Positions 21,185 through 33,210 of a stretch of 64,000 nucleotides of DNA are shown in pieces. Origin of the DNA: Melastoma dodecandrum (Eukaryota; Streptophyta; Magnoliopsida; Myrtales; Melastomataceae); the NCBI GenBank assembly GCA_029817715.1, contig JARUPY010000580.1, positions 57,061 to 121,060 of the forward strand. The letters run 5' to 3'. The position numbers and the translations under genes were made by a program. Position 1 is the stretch's first letter; each line of letters opens with the position of its first letter. The notes beneath the pieces are model-generated. The model searched no databases, was not told where the DNA came from, and was given only the letters and a program-made list of their open reading frames with translations.

Positions 21185-22101
21185 TCAGGCATCGGGAGGA
21201 TTGAATATGCCAAACGAAGGGTTAACGATGCTAAACCCCCCATCAATCAGCAGATTATGCCCACTTATGTATCTACCCTCGTCACTCGCGAGGAACATCA
21301 CGGCTTTCGCCACCTCCATCGCCTTGAAGGTCGTCCCCTTCAGGTTCGCATGGAGATCCATCTTCTGCTCCAGCTGCTCCGCGCTGAGGTTCAGGAACCC
21401 GGTCGACTGGGCCGTCGCGCAGGCGTACGGTGACACGCAGTTGACCCGGATCCCAAACTGCCCCAGCTCGACCGCAGTGTTCTTCGTCAGCCCCACCACC
21501 GCATGCTTCGAGGCCGTGTACGCATGCGTCACTGCACCCCCCACACAGGAGGCAATGCTTGCGGCGTTGATTATGGACCCAGCCCGTGCCGGGATCATGG
21601 CCCGGGCGGCGTGCTTTGTCCCTAGGAATACCCCAGTCACGTTGACGCTCATCACCCGCTCAAAGTTGGCCTTGCTGTTGTCCACGATCGGAATCTCGTT
21701 AAGCCCAACAATCCCCGCGTTGTTGAACATGACGTCAAGCTTCCCATAGGTCGAAACGGCAGTTGCCACGGCCTTCTCCACATCGGGTTCCTCTGTCACA
21801 TCGCAGTGGACATAAGTCGCGTTCTCAAGACCGAGCGACTCGCAGACAGACCTGCCGAGGTCATCTAGTATATCGGCGATCACGACCTTGGCCCCATGGG
21901 TGACAAAGAGCCGGGCCGTGCACTCTCCGATCCCGCTTGACCCTCCTGTGACCAGGGCCACCTTACCCTCCAGCCTAAAGGGCAATCACGAGCATACACG
22001 GGAATGAAATTTCGTATCAATTAGATGATTAGGAAAATATATTTCCTCAAAGTAAGTGAAATAAAAAACATTAACCTTCTCGACGAAGCAGAGGAATCCA
22101 T
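21185..22101 (-). CDS. SDR-C: short-chain dehydrogenase/reductase, SDR110C type
   Basis: Two exons on the minus strand: 22076-22101 (MDSSASSRR) and 21185-21974, with a 101-bp GT-AG intron; 271 residues. The motifs are complete: TGGSSGIG (18-25) for cofactor, Asp43 for NAD preference, NNAG (93-96), catalytic Asn120, Ser148, Tyr161 and Lys165 (YTASK), and the C-terminal ISGHNLLIDGGFS. Family members oxidise secondary alcohols (secoisolariciresinol, xanthoxin in ABA synthesis, momilactone and borneol-type terpenoids), usually as cytosolic tetramers; the substrate here cannot be read from sequence. It is close to SDR-B in sequence and orientation, indicating tandem duplication. The short exon 1 explains why a simple ORF search starts inside the intron. 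Confidence 0.92.
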
Positions 22102-22614
22102 TTTAGCTCAAAAAGAAGAAGATGAAGGAACGAAGAAATGAGGGATGCATCAAAAAAATATCCTCTAAATCATTAAATAAATAATAACTCTCACCTCTAA
22201 AATATAAAAAATAATATATTTGTTTTCGATTTGTACAATTTGCTTAGACGAAATAATGATGAGATGTAATATGTAAGTTTATGGACAAAAGTAGTGGTCC
22301 ATTCTCTATCGAAGCAAAAATATCCCCCGGCAAAAAACTTTAATCGTGAAAAGGATTTATTACGTTCACGCAATTCTTCGGATATTTGAATTATCTGATG
22401 AAAACAAAAGTAATACAAATGGACGAATCATATTGACGTCTCACGTAACAAAAATCCAATATTATATTAGGAGAAGTTCGTGTCTTAACATGTTCATGTT
22501 TTAAAAAACTTAGGATCCAAAACGCATTTAATTAATTTGTTATATGGATTAACTTTAAATATTAGATAAATATTAAAGACCATATATATAGTATATACAT
22601 CCGGTAATAAGCAC
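22102..22614 (-). other. 5' flank of SDR-C
   Basis: AT-rich upstream region, presumed promoter. The leader next to the ATG is pyrimidine-rich on the coding strand (TTCTTCGTTCCTTCATCTTC). No clear TATA box was singled out. Confidence 0.35.
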
Positions 22615-23800
22615 CTTAGGGGCTGCTATTAGCCTACACTTGTAACAAAACATATCAGCCGTGAGGAATTAGAGGTGCCCTTTTTCATTACATCCTCGTC
22701 GCCTCGAGGGTGGGCTTGTCGCTCTGTTCCCTCGCCTGTTAAGGTCCGTAGCGATCCACAACACGTCGCCGGGAGATTCTTTTGGTGTAAGCCCTTTTCT
22801 GACCAGGCTCGCTTTCACCTGCAAGCCTTTGCCTGATGAGCTCTTCAGGGGTACAGAGCCCCTTGCTTCCACTTGTTGGGATATCCCTTTGTTCTAGGCG
22901 CCCCTCCGTGCGTCGGTATGCCCTCAAGCCATTGATGATTCCCATCACCATTTCCTTGTGGCGTTTGAGGTAATACTATTATGCATTCCTTTCGTTAAGC
23001 AGGTACTTTATGAAGGTATGACAGCTATCGGTAGTATGCGACAAATCAATATGCCAGCGACAACGGTTGTGTTGCCTACCTTTGAGATCAGCGGGGCACT
23101 GAAGTATCCATTTGCTCACAAGTCGCTTGAACAACATGTTGGCAATGAGTGTCTTGCTAGTCTCAGGCAATTGATCTTTGTCTTCCTGCATTAGCAAAGG
23201 ATGCACAGTCAAGCAATTGACGTCAAAAGCATTTATATCAACGAAATCGCCAAATAAATGAGATTTCGTTAAAGCCTAATCTTGTGAGTTTGGGAAACGT
23301 AGCTCCTTAGACTCAATAAGGTCTTGCACCAAATTTCTAAACGTGACGCAGTCCCTAGTAGTGTGGGTGAATGACCCATGCCATTTACATAAATTCCTCG
23401 ATTTTTTTCTAACAGTACGAGGAGGGATCGACTGCCTGACCTTAGTCGAATTCGTCCATTTTGGAGCATGAACTTGAAGATTTCGTCAGTTTTTTCCTCA
23501 TCGAAGGAATATTTCCTTTCCTCTCGCGTTTGCAGGGACGCTTTGGCCTGTAAATTTTTCTTAGTCAACTCGTCGCACGTCAAGGGTTGACCCTTCACGT
23601 ATTTTGCGATGTCAACGTCCACGATTGGTTCTGGTTGATAGGTTACCAAAGGTCTAACTATCAAACTCCCTTTCGTTTGAGTTTTCTCCCTAAGGAGGTT
23701 CTCGTACTGGATAGCTCTCCAGGCTAACTCGTTCCATTCCCTAAACACTTCCCCCTCTAATTTCTTTATGAGTCGAAGGAGGTGGGAGTCCTAGGTGATA
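22615..23800 (-). mobile_element. Degraded Ty3-type gag fragment
   Basis: Minus-strand remnants of a retrotransposon gag. From 23748 downward there are FREWNELAWRAIQYENLLRE, RKYSFDEEKTDEIFKFML, then in another frame CKWHGSFTHTTRDCVTFRNL near 23300-23390, which is a typical Ty3/gypsy gag segment. A second similar piece (CRWHIDLSHTTDSC) lies at about 23020-23080. Frames change repeatedly and no LTR or primer site was delimited. The unassigned open stretch 22739-22951 may belong to the same gag. Confidence 0.7.
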
Positions 23801-25104
23801 GCAATGAGCTCGGCCTCAGACGCAGTGGTTTGACACCTCAGTCGCGCCTTCCGAAGCTTTCCGAAGAAGGCAGCCAGCCACGTGTTCACCGGGTTGCTAT
23901 TTCATGTTAGTGAGATCTTGTATATGACCTGCACTGAAGTAATCTGTTCACTTGGCTGAAGAAGGCAGCCAGCCACTTGTTCACCACTTGATCTTGGATA
24001 GTGGTATAGGTCTGTTCACTTTTAATAACTTCTAATATTAGTCTGGAATGTGGCGTCGGTTTATATACAACCATCTATTATGTATATAAGATCAGAAAAC
24101 CTTAATTATGGACGATTTTAAAAGTATTATTTTAAAATAATCATATTCCCAAATATTTGTTCAGTCACCAAAACAAATCAAAGAATCAATTGTATTGAAC
24201 AAAATGCATATTCAATCAAATCATTTATCATAAATCAAATTACGGTTACTTGAACACCACATAAAAAAATAAATTTCGTAATTAAATTTATGATAAAAAA
24301 TATTTGGAAAACAAGGATATGTGACTGGCGTTGACCTACCTCGATAAAAACATTGATTATTTGTTTTATGCACTATTCTTTACTACAGTCACATTTGTTG
24401 CGATGAATGGTGAATTCTGCAAGCGACATAAAAAAATTGGTGTTTTGGGTATCCAAAAGCCGGATGGAGCATGTTTGTTTGTTAGAGTAAGGGCAGGTGA
24501 AGAGACCACCTACAACGTGTGATAGACCATTGATAACCGGCTTACATTAACACGGGCCTACGACTTATATATGAACGTTACTGGGATATATGTATGATCT
24601 CCCGTGTTGTGACGCAACCTGTTTTACGAATAAAATAAAATAATGAAAATGTAAAATAAATTTTATAACACTTCATTATCTCATAGCAATTATATCCTAA
24701 ACATTTTTATACGTAGGCAATCCCATAACGAGGTTTACATCTCTCTAAAAAAACATTTTCCTTTTAAAGTTCATATCATTTTAAAAATAAAAAAGATTAC
24801 TTGTCCTTCTTGAAAGGAAATTAATAATTAATAAAATGGAAGCAATGAGAAGCTAACACGTCAAAAAAAGACAAAACTCACTTTATTTAATTTTGTGGGT
24901 CACCGAAATTTGACTAGAGGAAAAGTATTCTTGTCTGTAATCTCAAGACTCCCAAGTCATCGCACGTTTCCAAACATTTTCTTATGATAAGCGTGTGATT
25001 TACGATTGAAATAAGGAGTTACACATAAAATATATAACCAAGTTTATGTAATTGCGTAACGTTGGGTTTATTCAAAAGTCACGAAATTATACAAAAGGCT
25101 AACT
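23801..25104. other. Gene-poor AT-rich spacer
   Basis: No supported gene. It contains a local duplication of AAGAAGGCAGCCAGCCACTTGT-like sequence (around 23865 and 23953). The 63-codon frame at 24331-24522 has no recognisable features. Confidence 0.4.
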
Positions 25105-25275
25105 GGAGAGAGTGATGCGACCATCAAGGTTCTTGACCTCCGAAATCGCGAAGCTTAGAAAAGTTTTATGGCAGATTGTGAGGTATTAAAGAAAATCAAA
25201 CATCGAAATCTCATTAAGGTTTCTACTGTCTGCTGGGCCATCAAAATCCGAAGTAATGATTTTAAGGCGCGTGGA
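25105..25275 (+). pseudogene. LRR receptor-kinase fragment (kinase N-lobe)
   Basis: In one plus frame the stretch reads IKVLDLRNREA, stop, KSFMADCEVLKKIKHRNLIK, then VSTVC...SNDFKA. This is the beta3-Lys, alphaC-Glu and following region of an Xa21/EFR-type LRR receptor kinase, with one in-frame TAG. The fragment ends at NDFKA, exactly where the kinase fragment at 31.8 kb begins (DFKAFVYEYM). Confidence 0.75.
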
Positions 25276-27076
25276 AAAAGCTTGGGCATGAAGTTTTAGA
25301 CGTACAAGGGGCACACAAAAATGATAAGAGCTTCCTGAAATGATTCGACAGAAAATGAAGATGACGTGGATGCAATTCAAGAATGCCATTCTTTAAGATC
25401 AACATAAGAGATGCTTGTAAATTATTGAGAATATGTAATTGCCTTTGTTTAGCCGTTCTTGTTTATGCCATCCGACCAAAATACTGCTGGCTCTAAGACT
25501 TTTTATGGTTTGCCAGAGTCAGATTCAGCAGAACGAGGAATGCGAGGATTCATGTTATTAAAGAATTTTTCTGTTTTTCGTTTAATGTCGGGGATGAGAT
25601 GGAAAGACGTCTAAGCCTTAAAACCAAACTCACACAAGCATCGAAATTATTTAACCGAATGAGTAAAATGAAGGGTTGGACTTCACAAAAGAGTAAAATG
25701 CTTCATTCTTACAAAGGAAAGATGTGCAGATAAGTCGTACATTTGGTCTCGATATATTTATCTTTAATATACCAGGAATATTTCAATGATGATTTTATGT
25801 CATTAAATTAAAAATAAAATGAATATATTAGCATTTCCTAGTCTACTAAAAAAAAATATATATTTCGATTTTTGTAGTACTATATTTTTTTCATGAACTT
25901 TGTAAATGTTTAAATTTTAAAGTTTAAGTGAAAAAAAAAATGTTTACGAATCAGTTTGTTCTGGGTAAAATAGGGTCTTAATGTAAATTAAAAGGAATAC
26001 CTCGATTTTATATACATAAAAAGATTTGTATCAATATTAGAATTTTCGCATTGAAGTTTATATATATATATAATTTCAGAAGCATATATGTATGTTCATT
26101 TGAGAATTAATTCAGGCAAATTTTGGAAAGAAAATTGATTTCCAATTGTTTAGTAAGTTAGAAATAAATCCCTAAAATTTGTGTTGAAAGTAATAAAATA
26201 TTTATTCTGAAAAATAATTTATTTATTTTAGGTGAAATTGAATAAAGTATTTGATTATACATTTCCAAAAAGAATTGTAAGCCATAAAGAAGCTGGACAA
26301 TAAATTCGTAAACAAATATTGTGTAATATATATAGGGCCTGGCGATTAAGTATTCAACAAAAACATATTTTCAACCAAAAAAAAATTAAAGCCTTTTAAT
26401 ATAAAAGAATTGAGAAATTATGTTACATAGAATAATTAAAAGAATTATCAAAATTCATAAAAAGGAATTGATTAACTATAACAGGAAATATTGCAGGAAA
26501 ACAAGAGACTTCCTGAAATGATTAGACAGAAAGGAAGAAGCTGATGTGAATGCAATTCAAGAATGCCGGATCAACAAGTAAGACCAGAATGGGGAATGAA
26601 TGAACATTCAATGGTCTTCCTTGAAGTATCTTTCTTTTTTCAGTTTAATGAGATGGAAATCACACAAAAGGATCAAAATTATTACCAAACAAGTAAGCAT
26701 AACATGATAAAATGCTTTTTGTTTGAGGAATCCAATGGAAAAAATGTGTAGAGAAATGTTTAAAGGGGTGGTATATTTGATTCCCATATATTTTTAACAA
26801 TTTTATTTTTAAGATGTCTGTAACAATTTTTCTTTTCAAAATAACTCCCACAGGAGACCAAAATAAATAAATAATGTAATCAATTAATGTTTATTTATTT
26901 CAGATTTGATTCCATCGTGTTGATTCTAATCTATAAGAATTAATGGTAACTACTTTTGGTCTATTTGTAATAATAATCACATTTATTTCTTTCAGATTTG
27001 ATACCCTATGCACATTCCATTCCAATCCATATAAATTAGCAATAGCTTTTGCTCAATTTATACATATTCCATTACA
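25276..27076. other. AT-rich spacer with a short duplicated segment
   Basis: No gene supported. Segments at about 25329-25389 and 26509-26568 are similar (both contain CTTCCTGAAATGATT and TGCAATTCAAGAATGCC), so a piece of about 60 bp was duplicated or belongs to a dispersed repeat. Confidence 0.4.
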
Positions 27077-27483
27077 GTGGCTTCCATCAAATCTATCCAT
27101 GCTGCGAAAACAATTCTCATCGTTCTAGTAGGATGTTGGCTATGAAAGCGGATGGAAGAAGACACTCGTTGCAGTGTGCATCAATTGTCACCTCCAATAC
27201 ATCTCAGTGGGATATCCCGAGGTCCCCATGGCATATTGCGTCTATAAGTGCATTCGGGGTCCGACCTCCGAACCTTCCGATCACCCTCTTAGCATGCCTC
27301 TCATTAAATGTGAAATGAATTGCATCGAGTCTAATTGCCTGTCTCTTCCGGGTAAGATATATACACCTTTTTCATATGAACAGGGGGTTAATCGTGCTTG
27401 CTAACACTCAGTGTTTTTATACAGATGTCAAGGGGATTAAAGCATGCGTTGGGTCATGCACCAGACCCAGCAAATGTGGGTAG
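27077..27483 (+). pseudogene. Small cysteine-rich secreted peptide gene, broken
   Basis: A hydrophobic signal-peptide-like stretch is encoded at 27077-27145 (its expected ATG reads GTG), followed in a different frame by a cysteine-rich domain at 27150-27351, then a GT-AG intron (27352-27424) and a second exon (27425-27483) ending KACVGSCTRPSKCG. About ten cysteines are present, several in CxxxC spacing. The exon layout and cysteine pattern suggest a secreted defence-type or thionin-like peptide, but I do not recognise a specific family. The lost ATG and the frameshift between signal and mature parts indicate a pseudogene. Confidence 0.5.
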
Positions 27484-28028
27484 AACGTTGCAAGTTCTAA
27501 ATATTATCCTCAAATAATAATATGCAGAAACTTTTTCTTATTCCAAAAAAGAATGTTGTGCTGCTTGCAATTTCCAATCTTCCCAAATAACAATGCGTTT
27601 TATTTCTTCTAACTACTTAAAAAAATTAATAATTTAAAAGAAAGAAAATTTCATTTGTTTATTGGCTGTGTCCAAAATAATTTAAGTCAGATATCCAAAA
27701 ACATAATAAAATAATATATATTTAGCATTGAAGATTAACTAAAAGTGTCACGGTCAATCCCTAAAGACTACTAACCTATAACCTCCCCTATTAACTCCTA
27801 AATTAAACATGGCAGCTATTCACAGCCTTGGTTGGATCATTTCTGCCCATCTCTCTCTCGTATGTCCAACTCGGTTGCTTAACAACTCCATTCATTCAAT
27901 TGGAATCGAATCATCCCATCGTCACCACCCATTTATTTCTTGCACCTTTATCGGCATCCGACTCATTTACACATTTTAAATGTTGGTTCGGAAACACATA
28001 TGATACGTATAACAAGTCGATTTCTGAG
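27484..28028. other. Upstream region of the subtilase gene
   Basis: AT-rich at first, then more balanced from 27830. No gene of its own; the open frames at 27828-28232 and 27911-28096 overlap the promoter and first exon in wrong frames. Confidence 0.4.
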
Positions 28029-28036
28029 TATAAAAA
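28029..28036 (+). promoter_or_regulatory. TATA box of the subtilase gene
   Basis: TATAAAAA lies 51-58 bp before the start codon at 28087, implying a very short leader of roughly 25-30 bases. Confidence 0.6.
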
Positions 28037-28086
28037 GGGGAATGTGTATTGCTTCTCCTTCTGCTTTAGCATTTTTCCCTTTGACG

Positions 28087-31025
28087 ATGGATTCATCCAG
28101 AGTTTCGTTTGTGATGTGCATGTTCATTGCCTGCTCCATGCTCGTAGAGGTGGTCGGTGGGAAGAGCAATGTATGAGAAACCCAGGCTCCCCTTTCTTGT
28201 TGATGTTAGTAGTATTATATTTGTTTCTTTAGGTGTAATGATGATTCTTGATGTCGAGCCCGGCGTTTTGATTCCTGGCAGGTCTATGTAATCTATTTGG
28301 GAAGCAGGCAACGTACGGATGGTACCGAGAAGGATTTGCATCGCAAACTACTCACATCAGTTTTAGGAAGGTAATTTACATGATCGTTTTGCTTGGGTTT
28401 TGGTTCAGACTGGATTGAACCTTGGAAATCACCTGCTAGAATGTTAATCTACATATCATGTTTGAAGCAACGAGAAGGCGGATGACGCGATTGTGTATAG
28501 CTACAAATGGGGGTTCTCAGGATTTGCAGCCAAGATTACCGAAGCACAAGCGCAAAGGCTTTCGGGTAATTCCTTATTTTTATGTGCTTCAATCCAAGAA
28601 TACTTTGGTGAGGAGCAAGCCCGAACAACACTACATGTTATGCAGTGTCTGCTTTCATCATTTCAGAATTACCCGAGGTCATCAAAGTCCTGCCGAACAC
28701 AATGCATAAGATGCAGACGACGCGGAGCTGGGACTTTCTCGGCGTACCCCATCCTCATGCCCCTTCAAGCAGCCTAAACCAGAGCAACCTCGGAGATGGA
28801 GTTATCATTGGCATTCTCGACACAGGTATATGGCCAGAGTCAAGATCGTTCAATGACGAAGTGCTTGGACCAGTCCCAACAAGCTGGAGAGGTTCTTGCG
28901 ATTGGGGCAGCGAATCTGGCTCTGCAAATCTCTGCAATAAGAAAATTATCGGATCCCGTTGGTACATCAATGGACTCCTTGCGGAGTACGGCCCACCTCC
29001 AAACACATCCGGGCATTATGAGTTCTTTTCCCCTAGAGACGCTGACGGACACGGGACACATGTCGCAAGCACGGCAGCAGGATCGGTGGTGAGCAATGTG
29101 ACCTTTGAAGGAGTCGGCACAGGAAATGCACGTGGAGGGGCCACACTGGCCAGACTAGCCATCTACAAGGTCTGCTGGAAAATGTTAGATGACGGAGTAT
29201 GCACGACCATTGATATCCTGAAGGCCTTTGACGACGCGATCCACGACGGAGTCCATGTCTTATCCTTATCAATTGGGGGAGGATTTGAAACTGAGGAATT
29301 AGACGGACTTGCAGTCGGTTCCTTGCATGCCGTCATGGCGGGAATAACTGTTGTCTGCGCCGCAGGGAACTCCGGACCGTCCCCTCAGTCCGTGTCGAAC
29401 ACGGCCCCCTGGATCATCACGGTTGCTGCAAGTACTATGGACAGAGCATTCCAGGCATCCATTACTCTAGGAAACAATGAAACTGTTTGGGTAAGTCAGA
29501 TTCTTTAGGCGAAGCTTTGTTTTTAATATTCCTTTTTATGAATGTGTGAAGCTGACACAATTCAATCGTTTGAAGGGACAAGCCATTTACACTGGAAAGA
29601 CGATCGGCTTTGAGAGCTTGACCTTCATGGAAGACTTCTTGATATTAGAAAATTACTCCACCTCCGATCGGTAAATAAGCAAAAAGTCGTCATCCATTTT
29701 ATATCTGAAATTTTTTGAGTTCCTTCTCATATCCGCAATTCCATTTTCTTTCAGAGGTTGCGATGCGGAGAACTTCCGCTTGATCGCTGGAAAAGTGGTA
29801 TTTTCCTCCATGGACCCCACCCCCGCCAATCAATTTTCTGCCCTTTTAGTGGGAAAAAAGGCCAAGTCCTGTCATGGTCTCGGCGTCATAGTTGCCAAGG
29901 ATCCTGAAGATGACTTGGACATATATTACCATGACTTCCCCTTCATCCAAGTGGACTATGAGATCGGCGCCCGCATCCTACACTACATACAATCCGAAAA
30001 GTCCCCGACCGTGAAGCTTAGCCCAAGCCAGACGCTCATCGGCAAATCCATCACTCCCAGGGTAGCTTTTTTCTCTTCTAGGGGGCCGAACTATGTTGCC
30101 CCAGCAATCCTTAAGGTGAGACCTGCCCCCCCCTTCAATCGAACAGAACATTCACTTCATTTTTTGTTTGATTCAATCTTCCTGCACAGCCCGACATCAC
30201 AGCTCCAGGAGTGAACATTTTAGCTGCAGTTCCTTCTATTTTCGACAAATCCGACAACGGGTATGCTATATTATCGGGGACATCAATGTCCACCCCGCAT
30301 GTAGCAGGGATCGTCGCCATCCTCAAGTCCCTGCATCCAGATTGGTCCCCAGGGGCCATTAGGTCAGCCATGGTCACAACAGGTTATTTGATTGCCTATA
30401 GTTGTTATTGTCAGAGTTTTACCTTCCCTAGTTGTTCCCACTGATTCAGGGTAATGTCTATGTTGCGGCAGCCATGGTGTACAGACCGTTGCCCTATCCT
30501 CTACTTGCTGGTCCATCTCCGCAGAAGCATGCTGATCCATTTGACATGGGTGGGGGGATCGTCGACCCCAGGGCCGCCGCAGAACCCGGCCTGATCTACG
30601 ACATGAACTTGACCGATTTTATTCAATATTTATGTGCAATGGGTTACAAAAACTCTTCCTTGTCCCAAATCATACACGAGGCCCAATGCCCGAGGACAAA
30701 GCCAAATATCCTAGACATAAACCTTCCGTCGATCACAATCCCAGGCCTGGAGAATGTCACGACAGTGAGGAGGACCGTCACGAATGTCGGACATCCAAAA
30801 TCGGTGTACCAGGTCGAGGTCGAGCCGCCACTAGGTACCGCGGTTATGGTAAGGCCTAGTGTCCTGGTTTTTGGACGGGGGATCAGCAAGCAGAGCTTCG
30901 AGGTAGAGGTGACCGCTACGGACACGGAGAAGACAGACACAGGGTACTACTTTGGGAGCATGACGTGGAGAGACGGACTTCATTCGGTCAGGATTCCTCT
31001 TGCTGTGAGGATGGTGACAAGATAG
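28087..31025 (+). CDS. Subtilisin-like protease (SBT, S8A), secreted
   Basis: Eight exons: 28087-28170, 28282-28370, 28468-28565, 28667-29490, 29576-29670, 29755-30115, 30190-30382, 30472-31025; every intron is GT-AG and the frame is continuous, giving 765 residues. Layout: signal peptide (about 1-24), I9 propeptide (VYVIYLG to about 105), S8 catalytic domain with Asp142 ([10 protein letters not shown]), His219 (DGHGTH), oxyanion Asn325 (AAGNSGPS) and Ser549 ([13 protein letters not shown]), a PA-type insert near 365-480, and a C-terminal fibronectin-III-like domain ([15 protein letters not shown]). The introns and sequence resemble the SBT3 group. Such enzymes act in the apoplast on cell-wall proteins, prohormones or pathogen proteins; the substrate is unknown. 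All catalytic residues are present, so it looks functional. Confidence 0.95.
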
Positions 31026-31794
31026 CTATTTTCGACGCCGCCCTGAAGCATACACTAATATTCTCACAATAACAGCCACTTGGAAAACGTTTATACAAGC
31101 TGAATATCCTTAAATAATTTATTGGAAGTGTGCAGACAATATCATTCTGCAGTGATGTGTTTGCGAATTCTAATGCCGTATGGATTGGTTCGTTTTGTTA
31201 GAGTCGCTGGAGTGATTGCAGAATCTCCAGAAAATCTCTGGAGTTTTGGTGTTGGTTGTTTGCTTGGGTATCTCCTCAACCTTGTAGGCTGAGTCGAGTT
31301 CATTCCCTTCCGGACAAAGGAACCGAGAGCAGCGAGATTAAGCGATATCATGTGCTAAGGCCTTGAGTATGTTCATTTACTCGTACCCCTTCTTCCCTCA
31401 CAAGAAAGCGCGACCTAACAAATTCCACTGTGCAGTCATAATCCTGCTCAAGTGATTAAAGGAAGATGGACAAGAATTAGTTATTACAATCATAACACTC
31501 AGCCACATTCAAAGGAGAGCCGCAAGTAGCCAAATCCACTTCTCAGCTGTCCTCAGGCTCAGGGCATATCATTGAAGAGGAGTGCGCCGAGGAAGAAGCA
31601 GCACACGAAGATGACTACCGCTAGGGAGCATCCCCTCCTCCCAGCCATTCGTCCTCTCTCTCTGTTCGGCGCTTCCTACTTCCACCTTGACGTATACATC
31701 CGCCAAATTTGATCTCCTGTTTAACCTAACCATCCTCGAGTTCAGGGAGCAGCAGTGGCTAACAGGTCGGGCTGTATTGTGATCAACAACTTCT
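31026..31794. other. 3' flank of the subtilase gene
   Basis: The 3' UTR probably extends into 31.1-31.2 kb. No independent gene is supported; the minus-strand frame 31569-31952 overlaps the kinase relic in antisense. Confidence 0.4.
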
Positions 31795-32403
31795 TTGTAT
31801 TGCCGGAAGTTGCATCTTAAAGATTTTAAGGCGTTTGTGTATGAGTACATGGAAAAGGGAAGCCTGGAAGATTGGTTGCATCCTAAAGTTACATCAGAGG
31901 GAGTGCGCCGGAAGTTAAGTTTAAGGCATAGGCTGAGTATTGTCGTGGACATTGCATGTGCCGTGGAATATCTGCATCACGAGTGTGACGTGCCGGTGAT
32001 TCACTGTGATTTGAAGCCAAGCAATGTCCTCCCGAATGCGGAGATGACAGCAAAGGTCGGTGATTTCGGCCTCACAAGAATTCTCTCTGCCGATGATGTT
32101 GTTGTACAAGTAAGCTCGACGGGAGTGAGAGGCACAGTCGGCAACAGCTCTCCAGGTGAGTGAATTTTTATGCAAATATGGTTTTAGATATTTGTTATCT
32201 CGCATTCAGTAATATAGGCGATTGAAATATTGTAGAGTAAGGAATGGGAAGGCAAGTGTCGAGAGAAGGCGATGTTTACAGTTTCGGAATTCTTCTGCTG
32301 GAGATGTTTACGGGAAAGAAGCCGACCGACGACATGTTCCAGGATGCTTGGAACATCCGAAGCCACTGCGATGCCAGTTGTCGGAAAGAGCGGGAGAAAT
32401 ATC
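31795..32403 (+). pseudogene. LRR receptor-kinase pseudogene, kinase core part
   Basis: Encodes DFKAFVYEYMEKGSLEDWLH, AVEYLHHECDVPVIHCDLKP (HCD catalytic loop), and KVGDFGLTRIL (DFG), characteristic of Xa21/EFR-type non-RD LRR receptor kinases. The activation segment is corrupted (GTVGNSSPG where GYxAPE is expected), followed by a probable intron starting CCAG|GTGAGT at 32155 and ending near 32236, then QVSREGDVYSFGILLLEMFT and GKKPTDDMF. The N-lobe is missing upstream. Interrupted at 32403 by a TRIM; the C-lobe end resumes at 33211. Confidence 0.85.
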
Positions 32404-33205
32404 TGTAATATCCTCAGCCCAAGAGAGGGATAAGTCGAGGAGAGTCTCACATCGAAAGGGAGACTGGACTGTGGTGTACATATAAGGTCGGGAGCGTTGG
32501 CCTCCAATCAACGGCGCGTTTTCGCCCTAAGCCCGGGGTTGAAGAACAAAACCCGACCGTAGGTCCTCTGTGTGCGGGGGTGCGGGATCGGGACAATATC
32601 GTTGTGTGATGGGCGGCCTATATGTTACACGTGGTATCAGAGCTGACTTCCGACTGTGGTGATCTCAGGGGCGAGATCCCTTGAGGGTGGGTGATTGTAA
32701 TATCCCCAGCCCAATAGAGGGTGAGTCGAGGAAAGTCCACATCGGAAGGGAGACCGGGCTGTGGTGGACATATAAGGTCGGGAGGGTGGTTAGCAACGAC
32801 GCGTTTTCGCACTAAACCCAGGGTTGAAGAACAAAACCCGACCGTACGTTCTCCTTGCGCGGGGTGCGGGATCGGGACACTATCGTTGTGCGATGGGTGC
32901 CCTATATGTTACACGTGGTATCAGAGCTGACTTCCGACTGTGGTGATCTCAGGGGCGAGATCCCTTGAGGGTGGGTGATTGTAATATCCCCAGCCCAAGA
33001 GAGGGATAAGTCGAGGAGAGTCCCACATCAGAAGGGAGACTGGGTTGTGGTGTACATATAAGGTCGGGAGGGTTGGCCTCCAATCAACGACGCGTTTTCG
33101 CCCTAAGCCCGGGGTTGAAGAACAAAACCCGACCGTAGGTCCTCCATGCGTGGGGATACGGGATTGGGACAATATCGTTGTGCGATGGGCGGCCTATATG
33201 TTACA
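32404..33205 (+). mobile_element. TRIM retroelement with three LTRs
   Basis: An 802-bp insertion with perfect 5-bp duplication atatc (32399-32403 and 33206-33210). LTRs at 32404-32629, 32696-32913 and 32980-33205 start TGTAATATCC and end TATGTTACA. Each of the two ~66-bp interiors contains a perfect initiator-Met primer site (TGGTATCAGAGC at 32632 and near 32916) and a purine tract (TTGAGGGTGGGTGAT) before the next LTR. It has no coding potential; open frames across it are by-products of the repeat. Confidence 0.92.
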
Positions 33206-33210
33206 ATATC

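Noticed and set aside
21185..21985. SDR-C as a single-exon gene starting MPFRLEG
   Set aside because: The MPF codons lie in the intron; a clear exon 1 with GT-AG splice sites at 22076-22101 gives a standard N-terminus with the same intron position as SDR-A and SDR-D.
27828..28341. ORFs around the subtilase start
   Set aside because: They overlap the TATA box and first exon in wrong frames.
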